A stretch of 64,000 nucleotides of DNA from Ampullaceana balthica (taxonomy: Eukaryota; Mollusca; Gastropoda; Lymnaeidae). Every line of letters begins with the position of its first letter. Within the stretch, counting starts at the first letter, position 1. Shown here piece after piece: positions 11,189-21,844 of the stretch. Made by a program: the position numbers and the translations under genes. Below the pieces are notes generated by a model. The model was not told where the DNA came from. It did no database searches and worked only from the letters and a program-made list of their open reading frames with translations. The stretch lies in assembly GCA_944989445.1 (NCBI GenBank), contig CALYLW010000287.1, forward strand, positions 310,001 to 374,000, in the 5' to 3' direction.

Positions 11189-12716
11189 AAATCCCTTATA
11201 TTAACTTCGCGGCCGTCTCTCTCTCTCTGTCTTGGGCTCGGCGGGCGGGCGGAAAAACAGAAGTCAAAAATGACCCACTTCCCATGATCCGATCGAACTG
11301 AAATTTGGCACACGGACCCGTCTAACCTAACAATGCATCGTATCAAAATTTCAGATCGATCGAACGTACCGTAATTAAATTAATGCATTTTTAGTTTATC
11401 CTTATATGAGGTATGTAATTTAAATTCACGTTTGTTATTGTTTTTTTGCCACGTGAAATTTTGAGCTGACGCATTGAGGCGACCCAACGAAGCGACGGGC
11501 GCTTTTGTTTACATTTTACGTGTCACTCTGAGCTCGGTCAAGCGAATCGGTGACCAGACTTTTCCCCTCTCCCCCCCATCCCCCCCCCCACCCACCCCTC
11601 CCCCCCCCACTAGGGTTATGATGCAAAGTTGAGTTAAGACAGATTCAGTCTGTAAATGTTTGAAAATAATCAATACTGTTAGTTATGTCTCATATATAAG
11701 GGATTTATAGTCAAAAACTTTGTTTTTACGGGTTTGTTTTATTAAATCCCTTATATTAACTTCGCGGCCGTCTCTGTCTCTCTGTCTGTCTTGGGCTCGG
11801 CGGGCGGGCGGGCGGAAAAACAGAAGTCAAAAATGACCCACTTCCCATGATCCGATCGAACTGAAATTTGGCACACGGACCCGTCTGACCTAACAATGCA
11901 TCGTATCAAAATTTCAGATCGATCGAACGTACCGTAATTAAATTAATGCATTTTTAGTTTATCCTTATATGAGGTATGTAATTTAAATTCACGTTTTTGT
12001 TTTTGTTGTTTTTTTCTTCCAATTCCACGTGAGTTTGAGTTGACGCCGACCGTCGAGCCGACACCCCCTCACGTCCCACCCCCATTTATTAAAGACAGGG
12101 ACATCACTCGGTGTCAGTCTGTCAATGTTTTTCTCCCCTTCTCCCCTCCCACCCACCCCCTCCCCCTCCCACCCACACCTCCCCCCCCCCAGGGTTATGA
12201 AGCAAACTTGAGTTAAGACAGATTCAGTCTGTAAATGTTTGAAAATAATCAATACTGTTAGTTATGTCTCATATATAAGGGATTTATAGTCAAAAACTTT
12301 GTTTTTACGGGTTTGTTTTATTTTAAATCCCTTATATTAACTTCACCGCCGTCTCTGTCTCTCTCTCTGTCTTGGGCTCTGCGGGCGGGCGGAAAAACAG
12401 AAGTCAAAAATGACCCACTTCCCATGATCCGATCGAACTGAAATTTGGCACACGGACCCGTCTAACCTAACAATGCATCGTATCAAAATTTCAGATCGAT
12501 CGCACGTACCGTATTTAAATTAATGCATTTTTAGTTTATCCTTATATGAGGTATGTAATTTAAATTCACATTTGTTATTGTTTTTTTGCCACGTGAAATT
12601 TTGAGCTGACGCATTGAGGCGACCCAACGAAACGACGGGCGCTTTTGTTTACATTTTACGTGTCACTCTGAGCTCGGTCAAGCGAATCGGTGACCAGACT
12701 TTTCCCCTCTCCCCCC

Positions 12717-13456
12717 TCTTACTGCTTCGATCCGCATTTAAGGATAGCAGTGATGGAATCTGGTTACACACCAGAGCTGATGGAGGACTTTTCAACACTG
12801 CCCGCCTCTGAGCCAAGACCAAAACGACAGATATCCTAATTCGTGAGCTACTCTTTGCGGATGATGCGGCATTAACAGCACACACAGAAACTGGTCCCCC
12901 CACCCCTAACAGCTTCCACTTGAGATGCCTGTGTCGCATCCTAGGCATTAAATGGCAAGACAAAGTGCCAAATAGTGATGTCCTTATGCGTGCCAATACC
13001 CAAGGCATGTTCTCAATCCTTAGTGAAAGATGCCTAAGATGGCTAGGACATGTTAAAAGAATGAGCCCTGGCTGCATCCCCAAGGACCTCCTACATGGAG
13101 AACTTGCATTGGTAAAGAGGAAGACAGGTCGCCCACGACTGCGATTTAAAGATGTCTGCCAAAGGGACATGAAAGCAGCCAGAATACGCACGAGCGACTG
13201 GGAGTGTAAGGCAGAAGACCGATCTACGTGGCGCACAGTTGTCCAAGAGGGCGTCATAGTAGCCGAGGAGCGAAGGATGGAGGAGGCTACAGACAGAAGA
13301 TCTAGGAGAAAGGCCAAAACATTTGGAAGCACAGAACTCGCCTGTAAAAGCTGTGGTAAAGACTGTCACTCAAGGATAGAACTGCACAGCCACTCGAAGA
13401 AATGCAACCCGACTCAACAGTGATACACCATCGTCTCGCGAGACGGAAGGATGCCG

Positions 13457-13460
<4 letters not shown>
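12717..13460 (+). pseudogene. LINE (non-LTR retrotransposon) ORF2 C-terminal fragment
   Basis: In one plus-strand frame, an RT segment ends in RELLFADDAALTAHTE, with the FADD catalytic box at 12854-12865. Then FHLRCLCRILGIKWQD, RCLRWLGHVKRM, KRKTGRPRLRFKDVC and the C-terminal cysteine/histidine cluster CKSCGKDCHSRIELHSH follow, with the stop at 13421-13423. This order is that of invertebrate LINE polyproteins ending in a zinc-knuckle-like motif. A stop (12809-12811) interrupts the RT part. About 100 or more residues normally found between FADD and FHLRCL are missing, yet the frame is kept. The 5' part is truncated against the satellite array, and the 3' UTR (CATCGTCTCGCGAGACGG) ends at a TA run. 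It is non-functional, and the LINE clade is not resolved. Confidence 0.85.

Positions 13461-13521
<61 letters not shown>
13460..13521. repeat. (TA)n microsatellite at LINE 3' end
   Basis: About 30 TA units directly after the LINE 3' UTR. It may be the element's tail or the insertion target. Confidence 0.93.
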
Positions 13522-13524
<3 letters not shown>

Positions 13525-14500
13525 AAAGAATTATTTTCAAGACATAAGTAATTTGTCACCTCGCGGTTCCAATAACTTCCTCTTTTCAGATTTTTTGGAT
13601 TTTCACCATTGGCTACAGTTAGCCCGGGTCGAGTTGGTGAGAATCGCCAATATAACTGGTTTGCGAGTTAACCGATAATCAACGGGTTAACCCTTAAATG
13701 CATAGTGTTGCAGAAATGCAATATACTAATTAATCGCGGGTCAAAACTTGGCTAAAATTAAATTGGAAACAACGCATAGTGTTACAGTTTTGCTACATAG
13801 CTATACTGTAATGTGCGGATGCTCACGGACATACATTTTTAAACCCGCGCGTTAGAGAGCTTTCACTTCGTTATCACAGCTTTTTGACATTACCTTTTTT
13901 GCTGCGTTTCTAGTGATCTTCTAAGTGTATAAAACGCTCAATATAGAAAAAAATTATTAAATAAATAAAAAAAAGTGTATTCCTAAAGGTTAGTATTGAA
14001 CTCAGAGCTATTTGTTTGTTATAACTTACGTGTTTCTTATTAGCAATTTAAAAAAAAATCGTATGTTGCATAACTGCAACATCACGAATCCTGGCCTTCT
14101 TATAATGAATGTTGTTGGTACTAGTAAAACTAGTACTATCTTTAGTATTATTAGAAGTGTCATGTTTCATCTATTCTGTGTCTTGCAAATGAATAATTGT
14201 TTGAAAAATGTTAATGATATTTATTTGTTTATAAAGAAAAAAACATTTTATTACATCACTCTATTTGTGGTACTATGACTAATGCTAATATCAGTAAGAA
14301 TAATTGAAGCTAATCTAGACTATACTGTTATACTGTTATACTAATAAAATAAATAAAAATATGCTTGTCTATATATCTTTCAGTTGCCACTATCTCAAAC
14401 AGAAGTAAAAAAAAAGATACCCGCTGAGGGGAAGTTACAATATTTTTTATTGATTATTCAAATGAAATTGGCGAAGATGAGGACTGAGGTTGTTTTAGCC
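13522..14500. other. AT-rich region with a possible piggyBac-type end at 13693
   Basis: TTAACCCTTAAATGCATAGTG at about 13690-13710 looks like a TTAA target followed by a CCCTTAAATGCA end. GCATAGTGTTGCAGAAATGC is echoed by GCATAGTGTTACAGTTTTGC at about 13774, and TGTTGCATAACTGCAACA lies at 14064. No opposite end (TGCATTTAAGGGTTAA-like) is seen nearby. The 88-codon frame at 14012-14278 is unrecognised. Confidence 0.3.
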
Positions 14501-15600
14501 TGTGACGAGCAATATGGTAAGTCAGTTACTTGGTTGTTTGCACGAGGCTAGAAATGTGACTCTTATGTCCTTACATGGTATATAACAACATGGAGGATCT
14601 CCTTCTAAAATAGTAGGACAGAGATTTCTTCAACTCTACTCCATGCCATGACCACCAAGTCTCATCCAGGAGACGAGATCTCGCTTCATGGGCAACTCTC
14701 GCTTCAAGGATCCCTGGACTTACCCACATAAATTCGTTTTGACGTCTTCGTCTCCCGATGGTATGCTAACGAGTGGACACGTGACAGGCGAAGAGCCAAT
14801 TAGAGCCGGGGCCACTTTGAGCGGAGGCGCTGGCACGTGAAATGTGGGTTTAGGCGAAGTGACAGGAGCGTATCGTGTGATGCTTGGGGGGCTGAGGGGG
14901 TGGGAGGGGGGGCCCACGTGGGAAGCCGGAGGACCCCGATTTTTTAAAAAAAAAGGGGGGGGGGTTGCGATTGGTGGTTTTTAATATATTTTTTTTATTC
15001 CGAGGGAGTTTATGCCCTCGCCAAACGTGAGTGGCAATCTTCACACCTCCACTGTCACGTCGATCTGTGTCCACGTGAGTGGTCGCGGCCAGGGTTTCCC
15101 TGCCTGCTGGTGTCAGAGACGTGGTAGCCCCACACGTGTGTGATAATCAGACAGCTCAAACCGTCACCATCTTGGGAAAGGGAGGTGATGTAACGGATTC
15201 AAACTAACTTGAGTGCAGGTTCTGTGCCCCTTCCATGCACCACGCCAGCACACCACCACCCCATCCTTCTCCCTTTGACTTTTCCGGCCAGTGAATATTT
15301 TTATGGGATTCACTTCTTCGTCCTCGTGTTCTTTACTCGAGCTGACTTTCACTATAGAACTGCCCGCAAGGATTATGACACATGAATATGTTGATTGGAA
15401 TTTAAGTAAGAATTCATTTTGATTCCTCCAACAAACTTACATTAATTGAAATTTTTTAACATATTTTATTTATTTGTTTTTATTTTTAAATTGGTATAAA
15501 ATTTTTATGGAATTTTTTAAAACCAACCTTGGATGTCTAAAATGTGTCATTTCCAAAAGTGTTGGAAAACGTGTGTTAGTAAGATTCATACGAATAATAT
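14501..15600. other. Mixed-composition region, no supported gene
   Basis: Contains C/G homopolymer tracts near 14900-14960 and several CACGTG motifs (about 14778-15080). Minus-strand frames here are short, low-complexity and match nothing I recognise. It could be single-copy intergenic DNA or intron. Confidence 0.5.
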
Positions 15601-15794
15601 AGATTGATTGACGGATGGATGGATGGATGGATGGATGGATGGAAGGATTGATTAATTGATTGATGGATTGATGGATCGATTGATGGATCGAATGATGGAT
15701 TGATTAATTGATTGATTAATAGATGGATAATAAATGTATTGATATATTGATTGATGGATTAATTGATGGATTGATTAATTGATTGATGGATTTA

Positions 15795-15830
<36 letters not shown>
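15601..15830. repeat. GATG/GATT tetranucleotide microsatellite followed by TA run
   Basis: Interspersed GGAT and GATT repeats to about 15790, then about 16 TA units (15798-15830). Confidence 0.92.
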
Positions 15831-15832
<2 letters not shown>

Positions 15833-16387
15833 TATTTAATCTAGATTTTTTGTACGTCTGTCTTAAAGCTAGACTCCTCCCCCCTGCCGTCTTATAGACT
15901 GTCAGAAGTTTCTCACGGACGTTAATCTGATAAAGTAGGTCAATACAAATGCTAAAGTAGGTCAATACAAATGATGAAGGAGGTCAAAATAAATGCTGCT
16001 GAAGTTCTATAGAATTTCTTATGTTATTCAAAATAAATAACTTAGACAGTATGCACGCACCAAGTGCTACAGGATATGTGTTGTGGGCTGTGATAAATGT
16101 CACCTGTCATTTGATAATCAACCTCGCCGCAGAATCCTATTCAACGTCCTTGAAGTATGACAGGATATCAATCACTGATGTCCGAGATTGTATACACGCG
16201 CAGTTGACATTTGTCATAATATGTAGAGCGCTGAGACTCCATCAAGATGCCATGACATCTCGTTATGAAATGCTAATTTGTCATCCACGGTAAACATGTA
16301 GTTAGTTTCAGACAGCTCTGAAGTATGCAACTTTATTTGAAATGACCGCCCAATATCTGCCATCTTCACAACTGTTCTTTGACTCAC
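15831..16387. other. No gene; three-copy short tandem repeat
   Basis: Three imperfect copies of AAAGTAGGTCAATACAAATG lie at 15928-15995. The 90-codon frame at 16021-16293 has no recognisable domain. Confidence 0.5.
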
Positions 16388-16684
16388 CAGACCTCCTGCC
16401 ATCTTTGACTGACCAGACCTCCTGCCATCTTTGACTAACCAGACCTCCTGCCATCTTTGACTGACCAGACCACCTGCCATCTTTGACTGACCAGACCTCC
16501 TGGCATCTTTGACTGACCAGACCTCCTGCCATCTTTGACTGACCAGACCTCCTGCCATCTTTGACTGACTAGACCTCCTGCCATCTTTGACTGACCACAC
16601 CTCCTGCCATCTTTGACTGACCACACCTCCTTCCATCTTTGACTGACCAGACCTCCTTCCATCTTTGACTGGCCAGACCTCCTC
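16388..16684. repeat. 26-bp minisatellite, about 11 copies
   Basis: Unit CAGACCTCCTGCCATCTTTG plus ACTGAC. Substitutions such as TTCCATC and CACACC mark variant units at the right edge. The 160-codon minus-strand frame across it is a repeat artefact. Confidence 0.95.
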
Positions 16685-17663
16685 ATCCCCGCCCAAGGCC
16701 TCTAGGCTAACAATTCCTTAGCCGAGATGTTTGATGTTTATTAATGTTATGTTTATTTATCCAGACTTCTATCTTGGGTGGCTCATTCTTTAGTTGTTTT
16801 GATTTTCTTTAAAAAAAACAAAAAACAACTCAAAGATGATATCCCCGTGATAAATGATAGCTCCCTTTATGAACAAGTTATAATCTTCGGATTTAAAGAG
16901 CCAAACGAATAAATAAAATTAAAATATTTTGGATAATATCTCCTCGTTCAGGCAGGGTTGTCTCGCCATGAGGTGTAAAAGCCATCTCAACTTTATTGTG
17001 GAAAAAAATAATAATATAAAAAATAATATTTAAAAAAAACAAAAAACAACTTCACCAAATCACCAACATTAACATGCAAACATTTTAAAAAATCATTAAA
17101 AATTTAATAAAAAACACAACATCATTAATTATACTTGCCATAACTTCCCATCTTCATAACATTAAAAAACTCATAACTTTTAAAGCATTTTTTTTATCTC
17201 AATGATTGGCGTGTCCTCGTGGGCTGCCAATTATCTTCTACTCCCCCCTAAACACACGCTCAAACAACGCCCCATAACGCCCTCAGTGACAAGAAATAAA
17301 TTAAATCAAACCGCACCCCCCGCTCCCACCCCCCTTCCAAACAGCACCAACACCAACACCGAAGTGTCTTAACCCAGGCCAGCAACTAATCCTGTGCAGT
17401 TCTCTGGCTGCGCATGGTCCCCACCGTCCCACGAGACAACGGTATCAATATCACGTCGACCGAGGATGGAGTCGAGGGTGATAATCCTTATTAACCGCTC
17501 ACCTGCTTTTAAAACCGCCGGCGTGTCTTTCTCGTAGTGACGGGACACTTTCGGCCTGGTCTGATGTTTAAAAAAAAATGTCTTGTCTTCAAATGGTCAC
17601 GTGCCTTCTCTGTTTGACGGCACCACTTTGGGGACGTTTGACCAGGGTTTAGTCAGTGCATTA
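16685..17663. other. No recognisable feature
   Basis: AT-rich to about 17180, then more balanced sequence. No long frame, repeat family or RNA gene is recognised. Confidence 0.5.
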
Positions 17664-17800
17664 ACTATCTTATCCGTTACAGACGCGCCTTCTATACAGA
17701 AGTTTATTGCGTCCAACGCTTGTCCATGATTTATGTCTAGTCTTGCATTTTATTAGAGTTTGAAATGTTGATAGAGAGGTTAGTTTTCCTGACAACTAGC
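17664..17800 (-). mobile_element. LINE 3' end, 5'-truncated
   Basis: The reverse complement has CATGGACAAGCG, GACGCAATAAACTTCTG and GTCTGTAACGGATAAGATAG, the family tail seen at 2275, 31989 and 53246. Only about 140 bp remain. Confidence 0.75.
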
Positions 17801-18736
17801 TTGTTGCATTATCAACTTTTTTTTTCTCCCATTCTCCCCCCCCCCTTTTTTTTTAAAGACACTGATAAGGTTTTTGAATATTTCAAATGTTACGTTTGAT
17901 ATCCGTCCGAGTGGTTCTAAAACTAGAGTGACTTCCACTTCCTCCCGAGCACCGAGTTAAGTCCGATATGACGTTCTGGCTCAGAGTCCGTGACGTCATC
18001 ACCCGGTGTCTTCCTGCGCCAACGACCAGGGATCATTTATCATCCAGGATATGTAAGGCGGGATCCGCCAATGTGGCAGGTAGCCATTAGGTCGTGATCC
18101 GAGACGGGGGATAATTATAAGGTGCGTATTCAGCGGCGGAGAGCCCCCCCGGTAGAGGGAGCCAGCGGGGGCCATGTCACTCACGGGCGCCGGACGCCTT
18201 CCCTCGTCCACAAAAGAGTGCACGATGTATTTAAAAAAAAACTTGGCATCTGGCCGGGGAGATTGGGGGTTTGGGAGGTGGGGTGAGTAGGAGGGGCGCC
18301 AGTCCTCGGGTTCCCTCCCCGGACAATGGAGGAGGGGTGTGTGATATGAAAGGGGGCGCGGGAGTTTATTCACTATTTTGCCAGCTGCCGCCTGTGTGAC
18401 AAGTGACTTTCTCCCCCCCCCCACCCCCACCCCCCCGCCGCCACACAAGAGAAGAGGGTTGGCAGACGGTGGCACACACACAGGGTGATATGTGCACGGT
18501 TTCCCCCCGGCGGGTTCAAATCCTTGGTAAGCCGACTTGTAAACTCCATCACACCCCGAGAAGGTGATAGCCTGTAGCCCACGTCACGAGGCGGTGCCAC
18601 ATCGACTCTTGAGATGAACACAATCCAAAGGTTAGGTTACGTGGACTTGGTGTTTATGTCGATTAGAGGAACCACACGATTGGGATCGGGGTTCTCAGCA
18701 AACATTACGCGGGACTTGATGAAGTGTTCACTCATA
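17801..18736. other. GC-richer stretch, no supported gene
   Basis: Contains C-tracts (about 17838, 18415) and a 160-codon minus-strand frame (17999-18481) that is Gly- and Pro-rich with no recognisable motif. It could be single-copy DNA near a gene outside the window, but nothing proves an exon. Confidence 0.45.
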
Positions 18737-19159
18737 GTATACCTTACATTGGAAGCACATTTAACACATCAAGTAGTATACCTTTGATTGTAAGCACATT
18801 TAACACATCAAATAGTATACCTTTGATTGGAAGCACATTTAACACATAAAATAGTATACCTTTGATTGTAAGCACATTTAACACATCAAATAGTATACAT
18901 TTGATTGGAAGTACATTTAACACATCAAATAGTATACGTTTGATTGGAAGCAAATTTAACACATAAAATAGTATGCCTTTGATTGTAAGCACATTTAACA
19001 CATCAAATAGTATACATTTGATTGGAAGTACATTTAACACATCAAATAGTATACCTTTGATTGGAAGCAAATTTAACACATAAAATAGTATACCTTTGAT
19101 TGTAAGCACATTTAACACATCAAATAGTATACCTTTGATTGGAAGCAAATTTAACACAT
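18737..19159. repeat. 39-bp minisatellite, about 11 copies, left half
   Basis: The unit includes ACACATCAAATAGTATACC and TTTGATTGGAAGCAC. Since 39 is a multiple of three, the minus strand reads as 13-residue repeats (LPIKGILFDVLNV), which is an artefact. Variant units (GTAAGC, GGAAGTAC, CATAAAATAG) recur in order, suggesting a three-unit higher-order pattern. The array resumes at 21379 after a transposon insertion. Confidence 0.93.
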
Positions 19160-20062
19160 GGGGCCGTCCATAAATGACGTCACGCGATTTTTGCTGATTT
19201 TTTACCCCCTTCCCCCCTCGTCACGCGTCGTCACAAAAACGTAGACCCCCCCCCCTCTAAAAATACGTCACAAATCTTTGACAGCACTTTAAAAAAAAAC
19301 AACGTTATTTTCTATTTGAAACTAAGTATGTTTCAAATCACTTTTATTGTCATTTAAGTATTTATTATTTATTTAGTGAAGATATACATTGTAATATCGT
19401 AACCCGCGTGAAGCATTATTTAAAAACGTTTAACCGGCCTTCAGAAAACTAACTGTGTTAACACCCTTAGATTGTATTTTATTTTAATGCATACAAATTA
19501 AACATTGACTATTAATCATCACGGTTAACGTCTTTTTTTAGAAAAAAAAATATTTAAAAATAACATTTTTAAAAAGTATTTTTAAAAAATCCCTCAATTG
19601 ACTGACGGCATCCCTTAAGAAAGAGGTCGGCGAACAGAGGTAAATAACCTCATCTGGGGTCAAAAAGGGAATTCTTGGGGGTAATGCAGACTCATTTGGG
19701 ACATATAACATCCACTACAATCCACTAGATATATTAAAATACGCCATGTGTACGGTGTACGTGTACGCTTGGAACATATGCCCATTATTGAACCGGTTCC
19801 TTCCAGAAAATGTATTTTTTTTAAATTTGACAACTATGTAGATTTCTTACCTACGTACTATACGAAGACACATAAATCCACCCTACTTTCATTTATATTG
19901 ACACGAGTGACAATAATCTTAATCCACATGACTTGTCTGTATCACATATCCTTTCTGTGAATTTTAAAATTAATGCCTTAAAAACTGAGCTAAGAAGAAA
20001 AGTTGTTTTGTGCTCCTCTCGAATTGCGATGTCAAGAATTTGATGCATTCAATAAAGTTCAT

Positions 20063-20424
20063 TGTAGCCGTCTGCTAGAGTTGACCTCAGCAGTCCGCTT
20101 TAGTGACCTTCACGGGTTAGTGCATGTTTACTCCAGCCCTCGTTGTGGCTAGAGTTCACAGAGAGCGACTGACCAACTACCCGTGTTTTACTGCATGGGG
20201 AGGTCAGTCACGTGATGAGCAGGGGCACACCGGTGGGCCAGTAACACACTGCCCCTGGTCTGTGTGAGAGGAGAGTGTTGAGGTAGCGCTTGGAGAGATG
20301 ACTGACTTGTTAACTTGTTCATGACTTATACCTGAAGTGTATTGAGAAATAAACTGTTTGATATCCTAACCCAGTGAATTGAACTTTATTGTTTTTAATT
20401 TAACTTAGCCACAACTCGGCTACA
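20063..20424 (+). mobile_element. Solo LTR nested in transposon copy 1
   Basis: A 362-bp insertion bounded by TGTAGCCG and CGGCTACA (TG...CA with an 8-bp inverted repeat), with an AATAAA polyadenylation signal at 20348-20353. Transposon copy 3 (near 41220, reverse strand) preserves the empty site AAAGTTAATGAAT. The flanks TCAT and TAAT fit a 4-bp duplication with one change. No internal retroviral-type region remains, as expected after LTR-LTR recombination. Confidence 0.75.
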
Positions 20425-20476
20425 TAATGAATATTTGACTAATTTTAAATGGTCTCATTTACCATTATATCTGGAA

Positions 20477-20661
20477 TGGTGCTTGACAAACTTTTTAGTA
20501 TGGCGGACCGGCAGGAATTTTTACCAATGCAACAGAGACCGGTGCACTATATTCCCTGCATTGACAATTTTTTCTGTCCCTCTTTTTAGAACATTGCGGA
20601 CCGGCAGCGGATGGCCCACGGACCGGCACTGGTCCGCGGACCACCACTTTGAGAAGCACTG
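20477..20661 (-). mobile_element. hAT MITE (CAGTGCTTCTCAAA ends), copy in transposon 1
   Basis: The right end TTTGAGAAGCACTG is intact and the left end is mutated (TGGTGCTTGACAAA). The flanking 8-mers ATCTGGAA and ATCTAGAA are a one-mismatch target duplication. It sits at the same site and relative orientation as the MITE at 26280-26442, so both descend from one insertion. Confidence 0.85.
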
Positions 20662-21378
20662 ATCTAGAAGACTAGAATGGCCAGGGGAGTTTGACCAAAA
20701 ACGAATCGAACAATTATATCAAACTTAAAACGTTTTTAATTCCATCAAATAGATTTCCCCCCCCCTCCCATTTTAAAGAAGAAGGATATTCCGTGTCTTT
20801 TGACTTAAAATATCTACACATAATCCTATTCAGATCATTTTTAGACACTTGTCGTGCTTGTAAAACTCACCAGTAGCATTTTCGCTAACGACGCTCCCCC
20901 AAATCCCCGAGTCATGTGAGCAGGACCTAGAGTCTGGGGGTGGGGGGGTAACACACACATAAACTTGTATATTTTGGGGTAACGGGCAAAAAAGTCCATG
21001 AGAGAACCAAACGGAGCTGCGGTTACATCACAAATGCTTTGATGTCAACATCAAACGACGCAGTGTAGCAATTTCATATATCTTGTGGATTCTCAAACTT
21101 AAGGATTATAATTAGATTTTAATTTTCATGTCTTGATAGCTTACGCCAACCAGCGTCTGATGGCATACCGACTGGCACATTGAGAAGCCCTGATTAAAAA
21201 AAAAGTCATTAAATAAATTGTAAGCCACCAAATATTTCAGTGGAAATTTTATTTAAAGTTACCCTTTTGATGTGACGTCACATTTCTTCAACCCCCCCTC
21301 CCTCCCCCTCGTCACGCATCGTCACAAAAGTGTGACCCCCTCCCCCCTAGGTGCGTGACGTCATTTATGGACGGCCCC

Positions 21379-21490
21379 CATAAAATAGTATACCTTTGAT
21401 TGTAAGCACATTTAACACATCAAATAGTATACATTTGATTGGAAGTACATTTAACACATCAAATAGTATACCTTTAATAGAAAGTACATT
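21379..21490. repeat. 39-bp minisatellite, right half
   Basis: Continuation of the 18737-19159 array after the transposon insertion, in register once one CAT is removed. Confidence 0.9.
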
Positions 21491-21844
21491 TACACCTGAG
21501 ATATATTTTAGACTAAAAATTTTAACATATAAATTAGAATTAAAGTACACGTTTAATTAAACGAACAGTTCACATGAAAGCCAAGGCCGTTACGCGGAAA
21601 TGGTTATTTTTTTTTAACATACAAAGCAATATCTTACATAGGTGAACAATATCCTTCATTCAGAAAATTGTTTTGTAACGTGTGACAAGATAATGATGAA
21701 AAATGAAAGTGGGCGAATGAGGGAGAAAAAAAAACACTGGAAAGTAAAAGTGTTAACAGATTTTTCATCACTTTATTCGTAGTGTTGTCTCCGATTTCGT
21801 TGTCTTCATTTATTTCACATTTCAATCAAAGAAAATCCGACTGC
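21491..21844. other. No recognisable feature
   Basis: AT-rich single-copy-looking sequence without a credible frame. Confidence 0.5.

Larger units (their letters stand above)
5906..12716. repeat. Satellite-like array of 13 transposon-type units (about 490-580 bp)
   Basis: Unit starts (AAATCCCTTATATTAACTTC) lie at 5906, 6480, 7037, 7527, 8073, 8555, 9100, 9661, 10146, 10703, 11189, 11744 and 12325. Each unit has a CT-rich stretch, GGCTCGGCGGGCGGGCGG, a conserved AT-rich middle, a C-rich block and the inverted end ATATAAGGGATTT. A linker of about 40 bp leads to the next unit. Long type-A units (545-574 bp) contain GCATTGAGGCGACCCAACG and GAGCTCGGTCAAGCGAATCG. Short type-B units (482-490 bp) instead contain a doubled TTGACGCCGACCGTCGTG. 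11744 is an A/B hybrid and 12325 is truncated. No ORF is conserved across units. Confidence 0.95.
19160..21378 (+). mobile_element. GGGGCCGTCC-ended DNA transposon, copy 1 (non-autonomous)
   Basis: Terminal inverted repeats GGGGCCGTCCATAAATG... and ...CATTTATGGACGGCCCC are flanked by CAT on both sides (19157-19159, 21379-21381), a 3-bp target duplication inside the 39-bp minisatellite. Subterminal CGTCACGCGTCGTCACAAAA motifs repeat the ends' theme. A solo LTR (20063-20424) and a hAT MITE (20477-20661) are nested within. No transposase is seen. A 3-bp duplication suits PIF/Harbinger-like elements, but the superfamily is inferred only from duplication size. Confidence 0.85.

Noticed and set aside
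8494..11346. Repeated 65-76 codon frames (MLGQTGPCAKFQ... and similar) in the satellite
   Set aside because: They recur only because the units repeat, end at variable CT runs, and are not preserved in all units.
14778..15080. Cluster of CACGTG motifs as a promoter or regulatory island
   Set aside because: The motif is short, no gene start is nearby, and I cannot show enrichment by eye.
17999..18481. 160-codon minus-strand frame
   Set aside because: Gly/Pro low complexity crossing homopolymer tracts, no domain or homologous pattern recognised.
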